Positions 55,601 through 61,600 of a stretch of 64,000 nt of DNA are shown here, piece after piece; within the stretch, counting starts at the first letter, position 1; every line of letters begins with the position of its first letter. Both the position numbers and the translations under genes were made by a program. Source of the stretch: Rhyacichthys aspro (lineage: Eukaryota; Chordata; Actinopteri; Gobiiformes; Rhyacichthyidae); assembly GCA_036850595.1 (NCBI GenBank), contig CM072158.1, positions 9,253,422 to 9,317,421 of the forward strand, in the 5' to 3' direction. The notes under the pieces are model-generated. The model ran no database searches. It saw nothing but the letters and a program-made list of their open reading frames with translations, and had not been told where the DNA came from.

Positions 55601-58600
55601 AGTAGGAGAATTTTACCTGACGCAGCAAACCAAGTATCAGCCATCGACAAGAAAGAAACTCACCTACTGGGGCTATATTTCTGTTAACAATGGAGAGTAA
55701 GGTCTGTAGAGCTGCTGTGGAACAATGCTTTACAGCAAAAATAAGACCAGTGTCTGTTTGATTCTGTTAACTCCACAGTGTGCAGCTCTCCACATGATGG
55801 AAAAGCTTTGGAAATATAAACAGTGATAACAGCGAAGAAGCATTTTAGAAGCTTCTTTTCCCTGTTTCATTTGTAAACAGAAGTCTATTAATATTTAGTA
55901 ATAATTCTGACTATATTTGGAGGTGGGTGGAGTTGACCTGATGCTAATATGATAGTTTGTTGTTGTTGTTGTTGTTGTTCATTATTTATTTAGTAAGTTC
56001 AAATATACCAAGATTTTATTGGAGATCATTTTTTTCACCTTTTATTTGAAGTGTCTTAGTTTTGAAATATGGTCACCCTAATTTAAAACAATCCAAAAAA
56101 AATCTAAAAATAAATAAATTAGTAAATACTTAAAATAACACCAGCAACATGAGCTGACCATATTTGGACACAAAACCTGACACTGAAGTTCACCTAATGA
56201 CAGTTCTAAAGTTAGCTAATTGCTAGTTGCTGAAAACACCCAGCTTGATTCAGCCTCTCTTTCCACCCACAGTCTATGAACATGTCCTACAGTTAAGTAA
56301 CCTTATTAGGTCGGGATGGATGTCACAATGGATCATTTGTCCTGATGAATGACTTCCAGGTTGATGTCCACTTATAAACCATTCTCTTAACAGAAATAGA
56401 CAAGGAGAGCTGTGGAGATCCTGGCACCCCTTTGTACGGGATACGAGAAGGAGACAGCTTCTCAAACGGAGGAATCCTGAGGTTCGAATGCCAGTTTGGC
56501 TTTGAGTTAATTGGAGAGAAAACCATTTCCTGCCAAGACAACAACCAGTGGTCGGCAAACATCCCCATATGCATATGTGAGTATTCATATCCATCAAAGA
56601 GAATGTTAATGGGTGCGATGGATAAGATAATAAAGCATGGCATGTGCCCTGCAGTGATGTTGATAACATTTGGACTAACCTGTCGCCATGGTGATGCTGA
56701 CAGCACAGAGTTTATTATGGCCTGGAGCGGATCATGACCGATGATGCTGTGGAGATGAATATTTAACAGAATATTTCTCCCTTCATTTTTCCATCTTTCC
56801 TTCCTCTCCATCATCTTTCTCCATTTCCTCTTGTCTTCCCTCCATCCCCAGTCCCCTGCATGTCCAACTTCACAGCTCCCTCAGGAACTGTGCTCTCGCC
56901 AGATTACCCAGAAGGCTATGGAAACAATATGAACTGCGTCTGGCTCATCCAGTCCGAGCCAGGCTCCAGAATCCACTTGGCGTTTAATGACTTTGATCTG
57001 GAGGCACCCTACGACGCACTGACAGTGAAAGACGGAGAGACGAACGACGCTGCCGTCATTGGGAGGTTCTCAGGAGCCGAGAGCCCTTCCCATCTGACGT
57101 CCAACACCAACACACTCAGACTGGAGTTCCAGGCCGACCACTCCATGTCTGGAAGAGGATTCAATATCACTTACACTAGTATGTGGCTGCTCTTATTCAG
57201 TGCTTGGATACTTGTGTTCTAAAAAGAAACACTTAAAGTTAAATCAATTGAAGCCTTCAGTAACAGTGAGAAGTAAAGACATTGGGTCATTCATCACAGA
57301 GTCATGCAAAACCATTCAAAGAACAACTTTATGTGTTTTGTTGTTTATCCCGTCAGATGAATATAACTTGTAGGATAAGTTTAGCCTTGTTTTAAAATAG
57401 GACTAGAGAAGTGAGGAAACTGTTAGCCTACTTCAGTCAAAAGAGGAATTATAAAACTTTCCAAAATGCCCAAATTATCCTGTGTCTTTAACCTGTGTCA
57501 CAACAGAAACTAAGATAATAAGGTTGAAGTGAGAGAAAAGACAAGCTTTAGATGTACGGAGAACTGATTTAACAGACAACAGGCAATAGCATGTTCAATA
57601 AATACTAAGAACTATTTACTTGTTTTTACTTATTTTTGAAGAAAGGGATCTTTTGACCCTGTTCACTAATGTAGGCTAAGGATGCTGTTATTGTTGGCAA
57701 AGAATGTTATTGATTGTTTTTGAAAATTCATATAGTTAAGAATAGAGGACTACATTTCAGAGCCATAAGTTGACTCATTAGAGCAACAGATGAATATGTA
57801 ATGCCCCTCAGTGCAGTGTTACGTGACCACATACCATTCCTGATTAATGTGTGTGAGAGTTGAATGTTCCCCTCCTTTTTCCCTCAGCTTTTGGCCATAA
57901 TGAGTGTCCAGATCCCGGCATTCCCATCAACGCCCGTCGCTTTGGAGACAGCTTCCAGCTTGGCAGCTCCATCTCCGTGGTCTGTGAGGACGGGTTCATC
58001 AAAACCCAGGGAAGCGAGACCATCTCCTGTCAGCTCGAGAAAGGCAAAGTCATGTGGAGCGGGCCCATTCCCAAATGTGAAGGTAAATATTGACCTGATT
58101 GTTGATTGATTAATACAGTGTGATCTGTTTGTCATCTAAGACATCACCAAGACACAATAGGTTAAATAAAGTAGCTAGTTTGACACAGAGAGGACTGCGG
58201 AGGGAATGTCTGGGGAAATAATAGTTATTAAAGAGCTTCAGCAGCTTATTAGCGACTGTGTCAATCATTTCTTTTATGCTTTACTATATTTCTGAAGCGA
58301 GTGCGTAGATGGCCTTTAACCCTTAAGTGACTCGTACACAGTGTAATAATTAGATTAATTAGGTAGAATAATAAGAATAATTATCATTATAATCTGCAAA
58401 ACTTCAACAAATTGTTGTCACTTGTCAAACAAATCAAAGTAGCTCATTGCTATTATCAACTTTGACTCCAATATTTCTATGTATATGGATGTTATATGCT
58501 TTTACAGTTGAATGGCACAAAAGAAACACAAGTATTTCAGAGGAAGTTCAAGAAAAATGCAAATAACTCATAATAATATAATAATTCAACATTCAGTTCA

Positions 58601-61600
58601 GAGCAGTGATTTTTTTTTTCTTTCTACTGTTAGCAATACTGAATAAATGTAAGTCATGCTGGGTTTGATAATGTGTGATTGTGCATTGTATGTGAGGCTC
58701 AGCTCGACATGTATTACTATAACTTTCTTTTCCTTCATTTGCTTATTCCTCAATTTCCTTTCTCTCGCTCTGCAGCCCCTTGTGGAGGTCATTATTCAGC
58801 CCCTAACGGTGTCATACTGTCTCCTGGCTGGCCTGGTTACTATAAAGACTCACTCAACTGTGAATGGGTCATTGAAACCGAACCTGGACGCTCAATCAAA
58901 ATCACATTTGACAGGTGGGTGGCACTGGCCCTTTATACTGTAAAGCCCTAAATGTCTCAAAGTTGCCAATGTATTGAAATTGCCATAAATTACATTTTCC
59001 AATGACAAGTGAAAACCTAAAACTTTATGGTTTTCTGAAGGAATGTAATTGTGATCCGTTAATCTTTATTGGCTGTTTTATTGATAGTGCAAGTACTTTA
59101 AAAGACATAAAAATAAATCTAGGTTATTTTATATTAACGGAACCATAAATCAGTGATTCTACTAACATCAACAGTCCTTTAAGTATTGAATGTAGTTAAT
59201 CTTTATTATTATTATTAGTGCCACAAGGATCAGATGAGGCCTTAAATATCATATTATCAATACCTACACGGGAAATTAATTTTAATGTTGTTTTGTCACT
59301 GGAATATTCAGATAGGAGACTGTATATTCTGTGTTTTCCGTGCAGAGCTAATAATATTATTCCCTCACAGGTTCCAAACAGAACTGGGTTACGATTTCTT
59401 GGAGATCCACGACGGGCCCAACCTGCTGTCTCCTCTGGTTGGCTCATTTAACGGCACCCAGGTTCCTCAGTTCCTGTTCAGCAGCAGCAACTTCCTCTAT
59501 CTGCTGTTTACCACCGATAACAGCCGATCAAATGCTGGCTTCAAAATACTATATGAAAGTACGTCGGATATAAATGCCCTTTTTTATATATATTCATTTG
59601 TGGACATGCACATATTCAGTATCTGCCACCGTGCCATTTCCTCGAAAGATAAGATGAAATATGTGTGCTTCATACATATAGCATGGATGATAATGTATGG
59701 TTGGAATAATTTTTCAAAGTCTGAGGATGTATAGCTTCGGGACTCCACATATTTCTACAGGTAACTCACCCCATGCTGTTTGACAAGCTTTGAAGATAAT
59801 TTTTAAGCTGTGAAAAACAAAGCTGTCCTGTCATATTATAGTGCTTTACCTGCGGAGGATCATGTTTAATCCATGAGGTGTAGATTATGCAAATGGGTCA
59901 AATCTGAGATGAAAGTAGAGCTGCTTCAGTTTTTTTAATATATTCATTCATTGTTGTGTTATTATTCAGGTGTTACGGTGGACAGCTACTCATGCTTGGA
60001 CCCTGGCATTCCCGTTAATGGCATTCGATACGGACAGGATTTCTCCATAGGATCCACAGTGTCGTTTGGTTGTGATTCTGGATACAGGCTGAGCCACGAG
60101 GAGCCACTGGTCTGTGAAAAGAACCACTGGTGGAGCCACCCTCTGCCCACGTGTGATGGTACAGATCCATTTTACATTTAAGGCATTGTGTTGTGTCACA
60201 GACTGTATTAATGAACATAGGATTGCCTCTGTTACTGTGAAAAGTGCAGCCAAAATGGTGTGTTTGAGTTTCCAGATTGACTTTGTCTTTGTTTTTATTA
60301 CTTCCACATTGGTTTGAATCAAATATTAAAATCTGAAATCAACAGCTTAGTAGCAAATAATACAGACTGTGTTATTGTCACTGTCCTTTTAGTGAATCAC
60401 AGCTTTTTTATTCTTGTTACACTAATATAGCCAATCAAATTATGTTAATCAAAGTCTTATATATTTTCCAGATTTTATTATTGACTTTGGTAATGAGATT
60501 TCATGAGGGAGATTTTAAACATTAATCACACTAATGTAAACAAAACTGTATAAAAAATAATATTAATGAACCACTAATCACAAACAACAATTATGTTAAA
60601 TGTCTTTTGATGTCATCAGAAATGAAAGAAGGCTACCAGTAAAAAACGTAAAGAGGAAAATGTTTATGAGCAGCTAAATACTAGGAGCAGAGATTTGAAT
60701 AATAGGCTTTCCTTATGAGTGTTCTGCCATTTGTTATAGTGGTTTTTATTTTACAAACGAAAGGGTCCCATCCAAGGATAGCTTCTTATTTTTATTAGTA
60801 TTCAGATTCAGTGGTCTGAACCGTGCAGAATGTGTGAGTGTAAAAAACACCAGTTGAATCCCACACTCACATGGGCTCTGGGAGCACGCTGAGGCAATTT
60901 GCAGATGAAGCCAGTGTGGCTGATAGGGGTTGATTTGAAGATTAGAGCGGTGTGACCACGTATATGTGTGTGTCACATGTTCACCACGTGTCCTAGTGCG
61001 ACGGTAGGTGTGCGGCGCTTTTATCCGTGCGTCTGCTGTCACCTCCTTTCCCGCGTGAAGCGCCAACACGGGACGGTTGGAGCTAAGGTTGACGAGAGCC
61101 TGTGTTGCCTGTCACCTCCTCTCGCTTCTCTCTCAAATCAAGGAGCCACAGAGGAAGCAGGAGGCAGGAGGGGGGGTGGGGGTGGGTGGGGGGCGGGATC
61201 TCTTTGTCTCAGTTGCAGTCATGGCGAGGACAGAAGAAGGAGACGGGAAGAAAGCGGCACTAACTGCTGCGCCGTTGGGTTTTGCGGCCACTCGCTCTGT
61301 ATGATTTCTGGCTTCTTTGCTTGTTAACCACATTTGAATTGCACTGTTCCTGGGACCGCTAGTCATTTCCTCCAAGGAGCCAGTTTGTGCATATAAACAT
61401 CAAACAGACTGCAATTCTTGGACTGCGTGTCATTAGGCTCTGTTTATTCAACATGTAGCCACATAAAGATAGGCACTACTGACAGCTGCGGTTGGTAAGA
61501 AATGGTTTAGCCCTCGGTTACATATTCATGAGAGCACAGTTTGATTTTTAACCACAAAACAGCTATTTACTGACAATAAGCAGGGAGATGTTTTCAAATA

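Larger units (their letters stand above)
46735..56393. other. csmd3: 9.7-kb intron
   Basis: Donor 'gtaaga', acceptor 'attctcttaacag'. It contains a pyrimidine-rich stretch (48680-48790), a poly-A run (50693-50708), a palindromic dispersed repeat (51345-51700), a 'gtcttga' type repeat (51875-51990) and a TTG microsatellite (55957). No exon recognised. Confidence 0.85.

Noticed and set aside
61221..61304. Alternative first exon starting at ATG with good context
   Set aside because: The open frame ends at a GT in phase 0, which does not match the phase 1 acceptor of the next csmd3 exon; no second exon was found.
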